Source of the DNA: Desulfobacteraceae bacterium
Lineage (GTDB): Bacteria; Desulfobacterota; Desulfobacteria; Desulfobacterales; JAABSP01
DNA length: 48,790 nt
Direction: 5' to 3'
Assembly: GCA_011390345.1 (NCBI GenBank)
Contig: JAABSP010000044.1
Location: forward strand, 1-48,790
Positions 25,798 to 34,513 of this stretch are shown here, piece by piece (position 1 is the first letter of the stretch; each line of letters opens with the position of its first letter). Under the pieces are notes generated by a model. The model was not told the DNA's origin. It saw nothing but the letters and a program-made list of their open reading frames with translations, and ran no database searches. Both the position numbers and the translations under genes were made by a program.

Positions 25798-26110
25798 TGG
25801 CTCCCCCTTTCTCGAAATCATCATTCCGCTCTTTTTTTACCCCAGATGCCCGTCAAAGGCAAGGGATTCGGTTCCGAACCGCTTCTTTGATATTCAAAGC
25901 GAAATCCCGATGATCCGGAAGCAAAGGAAAGGCTGTTATTGCATTGACTTTTTGAACGTTCCGTGAAAAACTCCCTGCTCGGCCCGAAGAAGAGTAATCT
26001 CCTTTTTTCGTCTCTGCGGAGACAGTAGCGGGCCAAATCCATAAACCGACATGGCATCTGTGCCAGCGGCGGTTTTTGAGGAAACCAATTCCCACAACAG
26101 AGAGGAACAG
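25798..26110. other. divergent intergenic region
   Basis: 313 bases between the small minus-strand gene and the DUF3141 gene. Contains dispersed repeat copy B (25881-25927) and, on the plus strand, TTGACT (25944-25949) as a possible -35; no good -10 at 16-18 bases. The upstream extension of the DUF3141 frame (26051-26110) has no family similarity or ribosome binding site. Confidence 0.5.
25881..25927 (+). repeat. dispersed intergenic repeat, copy B
   Basis: 47-base relative of 23460-23519, same orientation, 42 identical positions, lacking the 13-base insertion. Both copies are intergenic, flank the PAN/TIR-FGE/toxin segment, and lie near TTGAC words. Confidence 0.6.
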
Positions 26111-28288
26111 ATGTTTTTCAACTTTGCAACAGACATCAAAACCACCGGCGATTCGGCCCTGAAGATCTTCGACAAAGGGGTCAAATGGGCTTCGCTTGGG
26201 TGGGATCTATGTCGATATACGGCCGATTTCACTCAACGAACGTTGCTGATGGCCAATCTACTCCGCCGTCGGGGAAATCAGTATTTCGAATATGAAGAAG
26301 CAGGGCAGCCGCCCATCACCCCCTTTCCCCTGGAGACGGTCATGGACGGCCGGGAGCTGGAACGTCCGGTCAACCGGCTCCTGGTTCGAGTGATGGATCG
26401 GCGGACCCTGGAAACAGGCCGCCGGAGCGAATTGGGGGATCAGACAAAGCGGCCGATCATCTTTCAGGACCCGGACGCGGGCCGGGGCCTGATCAGCGCC
26501 TCCAGAGACACTTCGGAGATCGGCCTCTCCATCGACACGGGCCATCCCACCTTTCTCATCCTGGTGCTGCCGGAGACTGTCCGAAATCAGACCATGGATG
26601 ATCTCATCGCCGCGACCCAGGTTTTTACAAAGAAGGTGATCGAGGTCTGCCCCCATGAGAAGCCCCTGGCCTTTATCGGCAACTGTCAGGCCGGATGGCA
26701 GATGGCCCTCTCCTCGTCAACACCTGCAGGACTGCCGGGGCCCATCGTCCCGGTGGGCGCACCCCTCTCCTACTGGTCCAGGGGAGCAAAGTCCAACAGC
26801 CTCCGCTATACCGGGGGCATCTGCCTGGGCACATGGCTGCCCCTTTTCCTCGGCGACATCGGAGACGGGATCATCGACGGCCTGCCGCCTCTCAACTTCG
26901 AACTGTTCGATATCGACCGCCACCCGATCTTAGACAGCCTGAAATGGCTCCAGGAGGTGGATGACGAGCGGAAAATTTCCGTTTTTCTCACCCAGCAGAA
27001 ATGGGTCTACGGCTTTCACCAGATCGAAGCCCGGCAGTTCTACTGGATCATCCGGGAGCTGTTCATCGGCAACCGGCTGGAGCGGGGGCTGGCATCCCTG
27101 GACCGAGAGCCCCTGGACATGCGCCGCATCAAAGAGGCGATCATCTTCACCTCCTACGGAGACACCATCACGCCGGTGGCCCAGGGCATCGGATGGATTC
27201 CCCGGGTCTGGTCCACCACCGATGAGATGAAAAGGGCCGGCGTCAAGATCGCGCTCATCCACCACGAGCGCGCGGGCCATCTGGCGATCTTTGTCTCCGC
27301 GAAGGTGGCCGACAAGGAGCATCGTCAGATTCTGGGGGTTCTTGGCGATGATTTCGATACCCTGGCCCCTGGATTGTACCGGATGGAGCTGACGGAGACC
27401 GGGGATCACCCGACGCGTTATACTACGACTTTCCATGAGATCGATGTTGAAGAGATCCGTGCCTCCCTCGATGATTCGGATCGGCTTCTCTTCCATCGGA
27501 TGGCCGTGGTTTCAGAGGTTTTTGACCGGCTCTACCGGATCACGGCCCGGCCTCTGGTTCAGATTATGAGCAATCCGATCTCAGCCGATGTCCTTCACCG
27601 TCTCCACCCGATGCGGTTTCGGGTTTCGGCCTGGGCCGACCGGCGCAATCCCTTAGCCCTGTTCATCAAGACGGGCGCCGACGCGATACGAAAAAACCGG
27701 GTGGCAATGGATCGGGAAAATCTCTTCTTCAAGATGGAAAGTTTCAACCGGAACCTGCTCGGCATCGGTCTGGAATTCTTCAAAGAGACCCGGGATTCAG
27801 CCTATGCTCTGATTTTCAATTCCCTCTACAGCGACGGCAATCCCCTGATGAAATTTTATCTGCCGGCATCCCTTTTCTCAGATGATAAGGTCGATCCCGC
27901 ACAGGTAGCGCTCCAGCAGTTTCCCTCCCTGTTTCGGGATATCCCGGAGACTCTGAAGGTGAAGCCCGAAACCCTTCTTTGCCGGTGGCAGAACCCCTGG
28001 ATCAAAGGCTTGAGCCTCGATCCGGAAAGCCCCTTTCTCCCCTCTCCGGATCTGTGGAAGCAGTGGATGCAGCCGGCCTTTTTTGCCGGGGGCATGAAGG
28101 GAACGTGGCCTTGGCCCATCTTTGATCTCGATAGAATTCCAGTGCCGGATTGGAGCCCGCTGGTGAAGCTGATGGGGGTTACTGCCGATTCATTTCAGCC
28201 GCTGATGGCCGATATCAACCGGTGGTCATCTCAACTGGGGATGAATTCCATAGGCCGATATTCAAAGCAGATATCCCTCCGGGATTAG
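26111..28288 (+). CDS. DUF3141 / PHA-synthase-like alpha/beta hydrolase
   Basis: 725 residues from ATG 26111 (AGAGGA four bases upstream). The N-terminus resembles PhaC-associated helices (TDIKTTGDSALKIFDKGVKW, DFTQRTLLMANLLRRRG). The alpha/beta hydrolase core has the nucleophile elbow FIGNCQAGW with Cys192 (G-x-C-x-G-like, as in PHA synthases), an Asp in TSYGDTITP and a His in RAGHLAIF. The C-terminal third (VFDRLYRITARPLVQIM ... TWPWPIFDLDRIPVP) is characteristic of DUF3141 proteins, often annotated as 3-hydroxyalkanoate synthetase. Substrate unproven; no other PHA gene (phaA, phaB, phasin) is nearby. Confidence 0.82.
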   Translation: MFFNFATDIKTTGDSALKIFDKGVKWASLGWDLCRYTADFTQRTLLMANLLRRRGNQYFEYEEAGQPPITPFPLETVMDGRELERPVNRLLVRVMDRRTLETGRRSELGDQTKRPIIFQDPDAGRGLISASRDTSEIGLSIDTGHPTFLILVLPETVRNQTMDDLIAATQVFTKKVIEVCPHEKPLAFIGNCQAGWQMALSSSTPAGLPGPIVPVGAPLSYWSRGAKSNSLRYTGGICLGTWLPLFLGDIGDGIIDGLPPLNFELFDIDRHPILDSLKWLQEVDDERKISVFLTQQKWVYGFHQIEARQFYWIIRELFIGNRLERGLASLDREPLDMRRIKEAIIFTSYGDTITPVAQGIGWIPRVWSTTDEMKRAGVKIALIHHERAGHLAIFVSAKVADKEHRQILGVLGDDFDTLAPGLYRMELTETGDHPTRYTTTFHEIDVEEIRASLDDSDRLLFHRMAVVSEVFDRLYRITARPLVQIMSNPISADVLHRLHPMRFRVSAWADRRNPLALFIKTGADAIRKNRVAMDRENLFFKMESFNRNLLGIGLEFFKETRDSAYALIFNSLYSDGNPLMKFYLPASLFSDDKVDPAQVALQQFPSLFRDIPETLKVKPETLLCRWQNPWIKGLSLDPESPFLPSPDLWKQWMQPAFFAGGMKGTWPWPIFDLDRIPVPDWSPLVKLMGVTADSFQPLMADINRWSSQLGMNSIGRYSKQISLRD

Positions 28289-28316
28289 AGAGAATCAACC
28301 GATAAACAACAAGTGC

Positions 28317-28342
28317 CGGCCGGGGCGAAAAATCTCCGGCCG
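28317..28342 (+). terminator. hairpin after the DUF3141 gene
   Basis: CGGCCGG (28317-28323) and CCGGCCG (28336-28342) form a 7-bp stem with a 12-base loop, 29 bases after the stop. No T-tract, so terminator function is weakly supported. Confidence 0.4.
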
Positions 28343-28355
28343 CAATTGCCTTTCA

Positions 28356-28619
28356 TCAATCCTGCCGCCAATCCAGAATCGCCAGATAATCCCGAATTGT
28401 TACATTCATCAGCCCCTGGGTCTCAGCATAGATGCGATCAGCGCATTCCCGGTCCGCCAAAAGGGCCTCCGGGATCACCGTCAGTGCGCTGCCACCTGAA
28501 GCTGCTTTTCCGGTCCCGAGAAAAGGCCCCTCCGCGCTTTCCATCGCGCTAAGGAGGGGTCGATCCAAAGCCTCTGGAGAGATTTTTTGTTGATGGAAAG
28601 AGAAAAAATGAGCTATCAT
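28356..28619 (-). CDS. small hypothetical ORF, possibly a gene remnant
   Basis: 87 codons. The C-terminal 60 residues look coding (GPFLGTGKAASGGSALTVIP, LLADRECADRIYAETQGL, NVTIRDYLAILDWRQD); the first 25 residues (IAHFFSFHQQKIS) are less convincing and no ribosome binding site is apparent. An internal ATG at 28541 would give about 61 residues. Not recognised. It stands alone on the minus strand in a 637-base gap between plus-strand genes. Confidence 0.35.
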   Translation of the reverse strand: MIAHFFSFHQQKISPEALDRPLLSAMESAEGPFLGTGKAASGGSALTVIPEALLADRECADRIYAETQGLMNVTIRDYLAILDWRQD

Positions 28620-28809
28620 TTAATTCAGCGCCCTTTGCCAGATGGAATGGCGAAATCGATGACACGACGCAAACCTTGAAATGGCAAAGCACCGGAGACG
28701 GGGATGGGGTCTCCCATTTGTAAAACACAAATTGGTAGATCATAAAGAGGTTAAGGGTGTTAAAGATTTTTACGGAAACCCCAAAGGGTTTTTCAGTGCT
28801 TTGTAGATG

Positions 28810-28825
28810 TGGCACGATTCTTGAA
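28810..28825 (+). promoter_or_regulatory. sigma-54-type promoter candidate
   Basis: TGGCACG-ATTC-TTGAA (28810-28825) fits the -24/-12 consensus TGGCACG-N4-TTGCA except for A in place of C in the -12 element. It lies about 100 bases before ATG 28926 of the signalling operon. Just upstream, AAACCC-CAAA-GGGTTT is a small dyad (about 28776-28791). Activation would need an enhancer-binding protein, which is not in the window. Confidence 0.55.
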
Positions 28826-28925
28826 TCTATTCCATTCGGAACCTGGTTTCCGCCAATCTTTTTGGAATAAGGGGGTCTGAGGGCCAAGGGCTCCGGTCTG
28901 CCAAAGCAATGTTGAGGAATTGATT

Positions 28926-30959
28926 ATGGACTGTAATTCAGAAAGATTATCAGCTATTCATGGCCATCGGAATTATTCAGCGGGCATCGAAAACCGACCC
29001 CCGTTTTACTCTCTGACAGCCGAAACAGGAGATCACCGGGAGGAGGGTTTCCTTAAAAACCGGAGAGCCGCGCGGGTTCTGGTGGTGGATGATGAGCCGG
29101 ATATCCAGCAGATGCTCCGGTCCCTGCTGAGGGCCGAAGCCTATTCGGTCTCCACGGCCTCCTGCGGGCGTGATGCGCTCCAATTGCTGCAGGAGGGGCC
29201 CGTCGATCTGGTGCTGGCCGATATCCGAATGCCGGGGATGGATGGGCTGGAGCTGCTCCGCCGGATCAAGGAGATAGATGAATCGATCGAGGTGATCATC
29301 CTGACCGGATACGGGACCGTGGAAAGCGCTGTGACCGCGTTCAAACAGGGGGATGCCTTTGATTTCATCCGGAAGCCTCTGGATGATGTGGATCTGCTGA
29401 GCATCGCGGTGAAACGGGCTCTGGAGCGGCGGTGCCTGCGCCGGAAGAACCGGCGGATGCTCGCGGAGTTCAAAAAGATCTCCAGCGCTATCGAGAACAG
29501 CCCGAACATGATGGTGATCACCGATCCCCATGGCCGGATCGAATATGCCAATCCCAAATACCTGGCAGTAAAGGGGTATTCCCCGGAAGAATCCAGGGGA
29601 AGGATTCCCGCGATCCTGAGAAAGGATATGCATGATCCCATGACCTACAAAAAGCTCCGGGAGCGGATCGGGTCGGGCCGGGAGTGGCGGGGGGAGTTTT
29701 TAAACCATAAACGTTCCGGAGAGTTCTACTGGGAGCGGGTCTCCCTCTCCTCCATCAAGGATGAAGAGGGGCGGATCACCCATTTTGTCATGGGGTCGGA
29801 GGATATAACGGAACAGAAACGGACCCAGGATGCCCTTGACATCAGTGAAGCCTTCAATGCGGCTATCCTGAACGCCATCCCCTATCCGATTCTCGTGCTG
29901 GACCAAAATGGGGATGTGATCCGATCCAACAACGCGTGGCAGGACCTTTTCCGGGTCAAGACCGGTACCCCGGCTTCAGAGGCCGATCCGGTCAATTACA
30001 CCCGCTGCTGCAGGGAGGAACTGGAAAAGAAAGAGGTTAAATCGGCTGATCATATCGATGGGACCTTGCAGGGTATTGAAGAGGTGATCCGCGGGACATC
30101 GGCCCGTTTCGAGGTGCAGATACCGTGTGAGGTCAAAGGAGAAGCGCGCTGGTATCTCCTCCAGGTGAGCCGTCTGGATCTGAATGCCCGGCAGACCCGG
30201 CAGACCCTGGTCTGCCAGATCGACATCACCCTGCTGAAGCAGATGGAGGACCGGCTGGTTCACCAGCGGAAGATGGAGGCCGTGGCAACCCTTGCAGGCG
30301 GCATCGCACACGAATACAACAACGCGCTCTCCTCGGTGGTGGGCAATGCCGATCTCATTGGGCTGAAAGTCGGTGAAAAGGCCGATATCAAGAAGCATCT
30401 CAGTGGTATCCAGAGCGCCGCGGTCCGGATGCGGAACCTGTCGGATCGTCTGCTGAGCCATGTCAAAAGCGGACACAAAGGCTTCCAACCCGCCCCCATC
30501 CGCGAATGGCTGCCGGAATTTGTGAAGACCTGGGGCCGGGATCTGCCCGATACCATCGGGATTGAATTGGAAAATGATGCACCCGATGCAGCGCTCAACG
30601 CGGATATGCTGCAGCTCAGGATAGTTCTTTCCGAGGTGATGAAGAATGCCGCGGAAGCCATCCAAGGGAAAGGAGAGATCCGCGTCCGGGTGCAAAGGGC
30701 CGCCGCGCCTGAACAGGTCTGCATCACAGTGGAAGACAATGGGAGCGGGATGGATGAAACCACCAAATCCCGGATTTTCGAGCCCTTTTTCACAACGGGA
30801 TTCATCGGCCGCGGGGTCGGAATGGCAGTGGTTTACGGCATTGTCAACAGCTATAATGGCCGGATTGCGGTCCATTCCGAACCGGGAAAGGGAACCCGGG
30901 TGGAGATCTCTCTTCCCGCGGCATTCTCCAGCCACTGCCCCGAAAGGGCTGCCCCATGA
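28926..30959 (+). CDS. REC-PAS-PAS-histidine kinase (hybrid, receiver first)
   Basis: 677 residues from ATG 28926 (GAGGA with seven-base spacing). No membrane segment. Receiver domain about 50-165 (VLVVDDEPD, phosphoacceptor Asp99 in LVLADIRMPGMDG, conserved Lys in FIRKPLDD); PAS-1 about 185-300 (NSPNMMVITDPHGRIEYAN ... MGSEDITEQKR); PAS-2 about 308-435; kinase core with His461 (LAGGIAHEYNNALSSVVGN), N-box VMKNAAEAI, DNGSGM, FFTTGFIGRGVGMAVVYGI. First of six overlapping genes; its stop overlaps the next ATG (ATGA). Likely accepts phosphate on the receiver and modulates its own kinase output. Confidence 0.9.
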   Translation: MDCNSERLSAIHGHRNYSAGIENRPPFYSLTAETGDHREEGFLKNRRAARVLVVDDEPDIQQMLRSLLRAEAYSVSTASCGRDALQLLQEGPVDLVLADIRMPGMDGLELLRRIKEIDESIEVIILTGYGTVESAVTAFKQGDAFDFIRKPLDDVDLLSIAVKRALERRCLRRKNRRMLAEFKKISSAIENSPNMMVITDPHGRIEYANPKYLAVKGYSPEESRGRIPAILRKDMHDPMTYKKLRERIGSGREWRGEFLNHKRSGEFYWERVSLSSIKDEEGRITHFVMGSEDITEQKRTQDALDISEAFNAAILNAIPYPILVLDQNGDVIRSNNAWQDLFRVKTGTPASEADPVNYTRCCREELEKKEVKSADHIDGTLQGIEEVIRGTSARFEVQIPCEVKGEARWYLLQVSRLDLNARQTRQTLVCQIDITLLKQMEDRLVHQRKMEAVATLAGGIAHEYNNALSSVVGNADLIGLKVGEKADIKKHLSGIQSAAVRMRNLSDRLLSHVKSGHKGFQPAPIREWLPEFVKTWGRDLPDTIGIELENDAPDAALNADMLQLRIVLSEVMKNAAEAIQGKGEIRVRVQRAAAPEQVCITVEDNGSGMDETTKSRIFEPFFTTGFIGRGVGMAVVYGIVNSYNGRIAVHSEPGKGTRVEISLPAAFSSHCPERAAP

Positions 30960-31420
30960 TGGTCCGGCCGATTCCCCATATCTTTCTGGCCTGCCTGGTG
31001 CTCTTCCTTCAATCGCGCCTGTCGCCGGCCATTGCCCTGGACGATCCGCCCCTGGACGATCCGGCCGGGGATCAGGAAGCCGCTCAAATCCTGACCGTAT
31101 CGATCCCTTATCGGCTCTTCACAGCATTGGCCACCTATTCGGAATGCTCGGAAAAGGAGAAATCCGGAGAAAATGTCGATGAAGAGATCCTTCCGGTGCT
31201 GCAGATCATCATCGAGGAGCTGAACCGGCAGTATACGGCCTTTTCCGGGTTTCAGGACGGATCGGAAGCGATTGATCCCGGAGCATTGGAGCGCCGGCTC
31301 GGCCGGCTGTCGAACCATATCGAGCGTTTCAAAAGAGAGCTGACCTATCGCCGGAAAAATCTGGAACTCAAAGAACTGATGGAACGACAACAAATGATGA
31401 TCCAAGGAGGGGACCCCTGA
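30956..31420 (+). CDS. small secreted hypothetical protein of the signalling operon
   Basis: 154 residues. Signal peptide MVRPIPHIFLACLVLFLQSR to about SPAIA, then a short Asp/Pro-rich linker (LDDPPLDDPAGDQ) and a mostly helical, charged domain (LTVSIPYRLFTALATYSECS, EEILPVLQIIIEELNRQYTAF, LGRLSNHIERFKRELTYRRK). ATGA overlap with the kinase gene, and TGATG overlap with the next gene. The helical part resembles the N-terminal helical region of the following lipoprotein (both have hydrophobic-heptad helices with N-N/H-IERF: SNHIERFKREL and NNNIERFQDPS), suggesting related periplasmic domains. Family not recognised. Confidence 0.75.
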   Translation: MMVRPIPHIFLACLVLFLQSRLSPAIALDDPPLDDPAGDQEAAQILTVSIPYRLFTALATYSECSEKEKSGENVDEEILPVLQIIIEELNRQYTAFSGFQDGSEAIDPGALERRLGRLSNHIERFKRELTYRRKNLELKELMERQQMMIQGGDP

Positions 31421-32280
31421 TGCGACGCTCAGACCGTAAGGGGAGATACTTTTTCCCGAAAACGGCAGCCCCGGTTGAAATTCTGCTGCTGCTTGTCTTC
31501 CTATTGGGCGGATGCACCGGAGCCCCTGTGAGACCCGATCCCGCGTATTCGGAACTGGAGGAACTTCGAACCGATGCCCAAAGGGCCAAAGCGCGGATAG
31601 AGGGGCTGACAACCCAAGAAAAAGAGACCGTCGGGACCAGGTCCCTTCTGATGCTCGATCGGATTCTTGCCTATATGGACCAGGTTCAGAATGATCCGGA
31701 TCGATTCGATTTGGAAACCATAAAGGATTTCAATCGAAAGATCCACATCGTCAACAACAATATCGAGCGATTTCAGGACCCCTCCCTGCAGATGGAAATC
31801 TCCTTTCCCCGGGGCGCTTACCAGGTTTCTGAACTCGAGGCCCCGGAGATGGCCCTGTTTCACCAGATCTTTGAAAATATTCTGGCAACGATCATGGCGC
31901 TGAACCACCGGCTCCCGGAGCACCCTATCCGGATAACTCTGAAATCTACCGGCTACAGCGATGAATTGCCGATCCTCTCCCAATTCCTGGAAGGGCTGAT
32001 CTTGAAAAAGCTTCCTGTTGAAAAACGGGCACATTCCAAAGAGGGGCTGCGGAAACAGTATAACCAGGTGCTCTCGGAGCTGCGCGGGATTGCGGTTTAC
32101 GATTCCCTGCGGCAGGGACTGGAGGGGGTGATCCCTTCAACACTTCCCGTTGTATTTGACGGCATCATTGCCGGTTTGGGGGAGGCTCTCCCGCTTCCGG
32201 AGCCGGAAGTTCCTTATCAGGCCATTGATGAACGAAGAAGAATATGCCGAATCCAAGCCTATATCGAAGTCGTGCCGTAA
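31420..32280 (+). CDS. OmpA-like peptidoglycan-binding lipoprotein (YfiB-like position)
   Basis: 286 residues. Lipoprotein signal with lipobox LLGGC (Cys about 32). Residues 40-150 are helical (LEELRTDAQRAKARIEGLTT; FNRKIHIVNNNIERFQ). Residues about 165-286 resemble a diverged OmpA C-terminal domain: IRITLKSTGYSD (for the usual GHTD strand), YNQVLSELRGIAVYDSLRQG (for N-x-x-LS-x-R), IIAGLGEALPLPE and DERRRICRIQAYIEVVP. Such domains bind peptidoglycan. Lying directly before a YfiR gene and a CHASE8 sensor it occupies the YfiB role: an outer-membrane lipoprotein that sequesters YfiR. The OmpA assignment is by pattern and moderately certain. Confidence 0.7.
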   Translation: MRRSDRKGRYFFPKTAAPVEILLLLVFLLGGCTGAPVRPDPAYSELEELRTDAQRAKARIEGLTTQEKETVGTRSLLMLDRILAYMDQVQNDPDRFDLETIKDFNRKIHIVNNNIERFQDPSLQMEISFPRGAYQVSELEAPEMALFHQIFENILATIMALNHRLPEHPIRITLKSTGYSDELPILSQFLEGLILKKLPVEKRAHSKEGLRKQYNQVLSELRGIAVYDSLRQGLEGVIPSTLPVVFDGIIAGLGEALPLPEPEVPYQAIDERRRICRIQAYIEVVP

Positions 32281-32837
32281 GACCGCTGTTCCCGCGGCTC
32301 TGCTGTCTCTATATCGGGTTTTTAATGATTTCCCAGATGGCTGCGGCAGATCCCCCTGGCGATTATCGGGCTGAGATTCTGCACAACCTCTGCAAGTTCG
32401 TCACCTGGCCCGAATCGGCTTTTCAAGAAGGGGAGGGGATGAACATCCGGCTGCTGCACGGGGATGAACCCATTTCGGACCTGATGGCCCTCAATGGCCG
32501 GAAACTGCACGGAAAGACCATTACCATCCGCGGCCAGGTCCGGGGAGAGGGGGTGGAGAAAGGAGAGGTGATCTTCATCAGCCGGGGTTTTGCGTCATCG
32601 GTTTCAAAGATTCTGAAACGTCTCGGAAATCGCCCGGTCCTGACCATCAGCGATATCCCGGGATTTTCCCGGCAGGGGGGAATGATCGAGCTGATCTCTG
32701 CGGGTGAAACGGTTCGGTTTTCCATCAATCTGGGGGCTGCGCGGCGGGCCGGGCTGATCATTCGGGCTCCGCTGCTGCAGATCGCTCAGGTCTTTGAAGG
32801 TCTGCCGCCCCCCAACGAAGAGAAGAGATCGCCATGA
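32244..32837 (+). CDS. YfiR-family (DUF4154) periplasmic protein
   Basis: 197 residues, overlapping the lipoprotein gene by 37 bases. Signal peptide about 15-35 (CCLYIGFLMISQMAAA). The DUF4154/YfiR signature is clear: YRAEILHNLCKFVTWPESAF, IRLLHGDEPISDLMALNGRKLHGK, VIFISRGFASSV, RPVLTISDIPGFSRQGGMI, INLGAARRAGLIIRAPLLQIAQV. In Pseudomonas, YfiR binds the periplasmic domain of the diguanylate cyclase YfiN and holds it inactive until redox or envelope stress releases it. Here the following gene has the same kind of periplasmic sensor (CHASE8), with which it overlaps by ATGA. Confidence 0.9.
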   Translation: MPNPSLYRSRAVRPLFPRLCCLYIGFLMISQMAAADPPGDYRAEILHNLCKFVTWPESAFQEGEGMNIRLLHGDEPISDLMALNGRKLHGKTITIRGQVRGEGVEKGEVIFISRGFASSVSKILKRLGNRPVLTISDIPGFSRQGGMIELISAGETVRFSINLGAARRAGLIIRAPLLQIAQVFEGLPPPNEEKRSP

Positions 32838-34513
32838 ACCCCTTTGAGCGGATGTCCGTTGCCGACAAACTCAAATATATGATCATGGCGGTCTGCTGGA
32901 TATCCCTGATCGGCGTCACCCTCTGTTATATGGTCTCTGATTTTCTGATTCACCGCCGTTCCGCGGTGGAGCACCTCAAGGGGGTGGCCCGGATCCTGGG
33001 AACCAATGTATCGGCCGCGGTCGTCTTTCATGATCCGGTGACGGCAAAGAGCATGATGGCCGCACTGAAGAACGAGTCCGACATCCACTATTCGGCCCTC
33101 TATGACAGCGGGGGCAATTTCATCGCCGCGTTTGACAGGGGGAAAGCCGGGGCCCAATTCCAGGGCGTTCTGCCCTCCTGCTTTTCTGCAAACGCGGAAC
33201 CCCTGGAACCGGATTACCGGTTTCAGGGCAGTTTCATGGAATTCTTCTCCCCCATCTTCTATGACGGGGAATATATCGGATGCATCTATATCCGGTCGGG
33301 CCTGGACAGTTTCTATGCCCGGTTCCGGCGCAACGTCATCATCATGTCTGCTGTGCTGCTCCTGGCGCTTCTGGGGGCATATGCGCTCTCCATGCGGCTC
33401 CAGGGGCTGATCTCCGGGCCCATTATCCTGCTGTCGGTGATCATGGGCCGGGTCTCCCGGGAGAAGAACTATTCCCTGCGGGCTCCGACCCGACCCCATG
33501 ACGAGATCGGCCTGCTCATGTCGGGCTTCAATCACATGCTCTCCCAGATCGAGGAGCGGGATCGGCGTCTTGCCCTGCACCAGGAGGAGCTGGAGACCCA
33601 GGTGGAGGAGCGCACGGCCGCGCTGCGTGCAGCAAACTCGGTGCTTCAGGAGGCCCTGGAGATGGCCAACCAGGTCCGGCAGACCGCAGAAGAGGCCAGT
33701 CTGGCCAAAGGCGCGGCCCTGCGGGAACTCAAAGAGACCCAGCTTCAACTGGTGCAGGCCGCGAAACTGGCCTCCATCGGGGAGCTGGCCGCGGGCGTTG
33801 CCCATGAACTGAACCAGCCTCTCATGGTTATCCGGGGCGGGGTGCAGGTCATCGCCCGGAGCATCCCCAAGGGGAGGATGACCCTGGAGATCGTGGGCCG
33901 GCAGATGGAGACCCTGGAGAAGAACACCACTCGGATGATGCATATCATCGATCATCTGCGGACATTTTCCCGGCAGTCGCCCAGGACATTTGTCCGGGTG
34001 AATGTCGAAGAGACCGTAAAAGAGGCCCTTTCCCTGACAAAACAGCAGCTCCGGAACCGGAACATCGAAGTCCGGACCCGGTTTTTTGAGAGTCTGCCCC
34101 TGATCCGGGGAAATCCCAATCCGCTGGAGCAGGTCTTTTTGAATCTCATCACCAATGCCCGGGACGCGATCCAAGCCCGGGAATCGGAACAGAGCCCTTT
34201 TCCGGGAAAGATTGCGGTGACGGCCCGGCCCGTGGGCGAAAAAGAAGAGTGGGTGGAAATCCTGTTCCGGGATAACGGAAGCGGGATCTCCCCGGCAATA
34301 CAGGAGAAGATCTTCGACCCTTTCTTCACCACAAAGGAGGTGGGAAAGGGAACCGGATTGGGGCTTTCCATCTCCTACGGCATCATCCGGGATCATGGCG
34401 GAAAGATCGAAATCCTCGGTTCCTCTGAAGAAGGAACCACAATCCGAATTCTTCTTCCGGTGAGACCGGATCGACCCCAAAAAACCCGAAAAAAAGGCAA
34501 CAGCAATGAATGA
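32834..34513 (+). CDS. CHASE8-HAMP sensor histidine kinase (YfiN-like sensor, kinase output)
   Basis: 559 residues. TM1 about 15-37; periplasmic CHASE8-like domain about 40-160 ([55 protein letters not shown]); TM2 about 167-188; HAMP about 188-242 ([20 protein letters not shown]); coiled coil 243-310; kinase core with His324 ([20 protein letters not shown]), N-box [38 protein letters not shown]. In the known YfiBNR system this sensor ends in GGDEF; here it ends in HisKA/HATPase and there is no GGDEF motif. Inferred: YfiR represses this kinase in the periplasm. Confidence 0.9.
   Translation: MNPFERMSVADKLKYMIMAVCWISLIGVTLCYMVSDFLIHRRSAVEHLKGVARILGTNVSAAVVFHDPVTAKSMMAALKNESDIHYSALYDSGGNFIAAFDRGKAGAQFQGVLPSCFSANAEPLEPDYRFQGSFMEFFSPIFYDGEYIGCIYIRSGLDSFYARFRRNVIIMSAVLLLALLGAYALSMRLQGLISGPIILLSVIMGRVSREKNYSLRAPTRPHDEIGLLMSGFNHMLSQIEERDRRLALHQEELETQVEERTAALRAANSVLQEALEMANQVRQTAEEASLAKGAALRELKETQLQLVQAAKLASIGELAAGVAHELNQPLMVIRGGVQVIARSIPKGRMTLEIVGRQMETLEKNTTRMMHIIDHLRTFSRQSPRTFVRVNVEETVKEALSLTKQQLRNRNIEVRTRFFESLPLIRGNPNPLEQVFLNLITNARDAIQARESEQSPFPGKIAVTARPVGEKEEWVEILFRDNGSGISPAIQEKIFDPFFTTKEVGKGTGLGLSISYGIIRDHGGKIEILGSSEEGTTIRILLPVRPDRPQKTRKKGNSNE

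Noticed and set aside
28549..28887. 112-codon minus-strand ORF
   Set aside because: No ribosome binding site, composition not protein-like, and it covers the probable sigma-54 promoter region.
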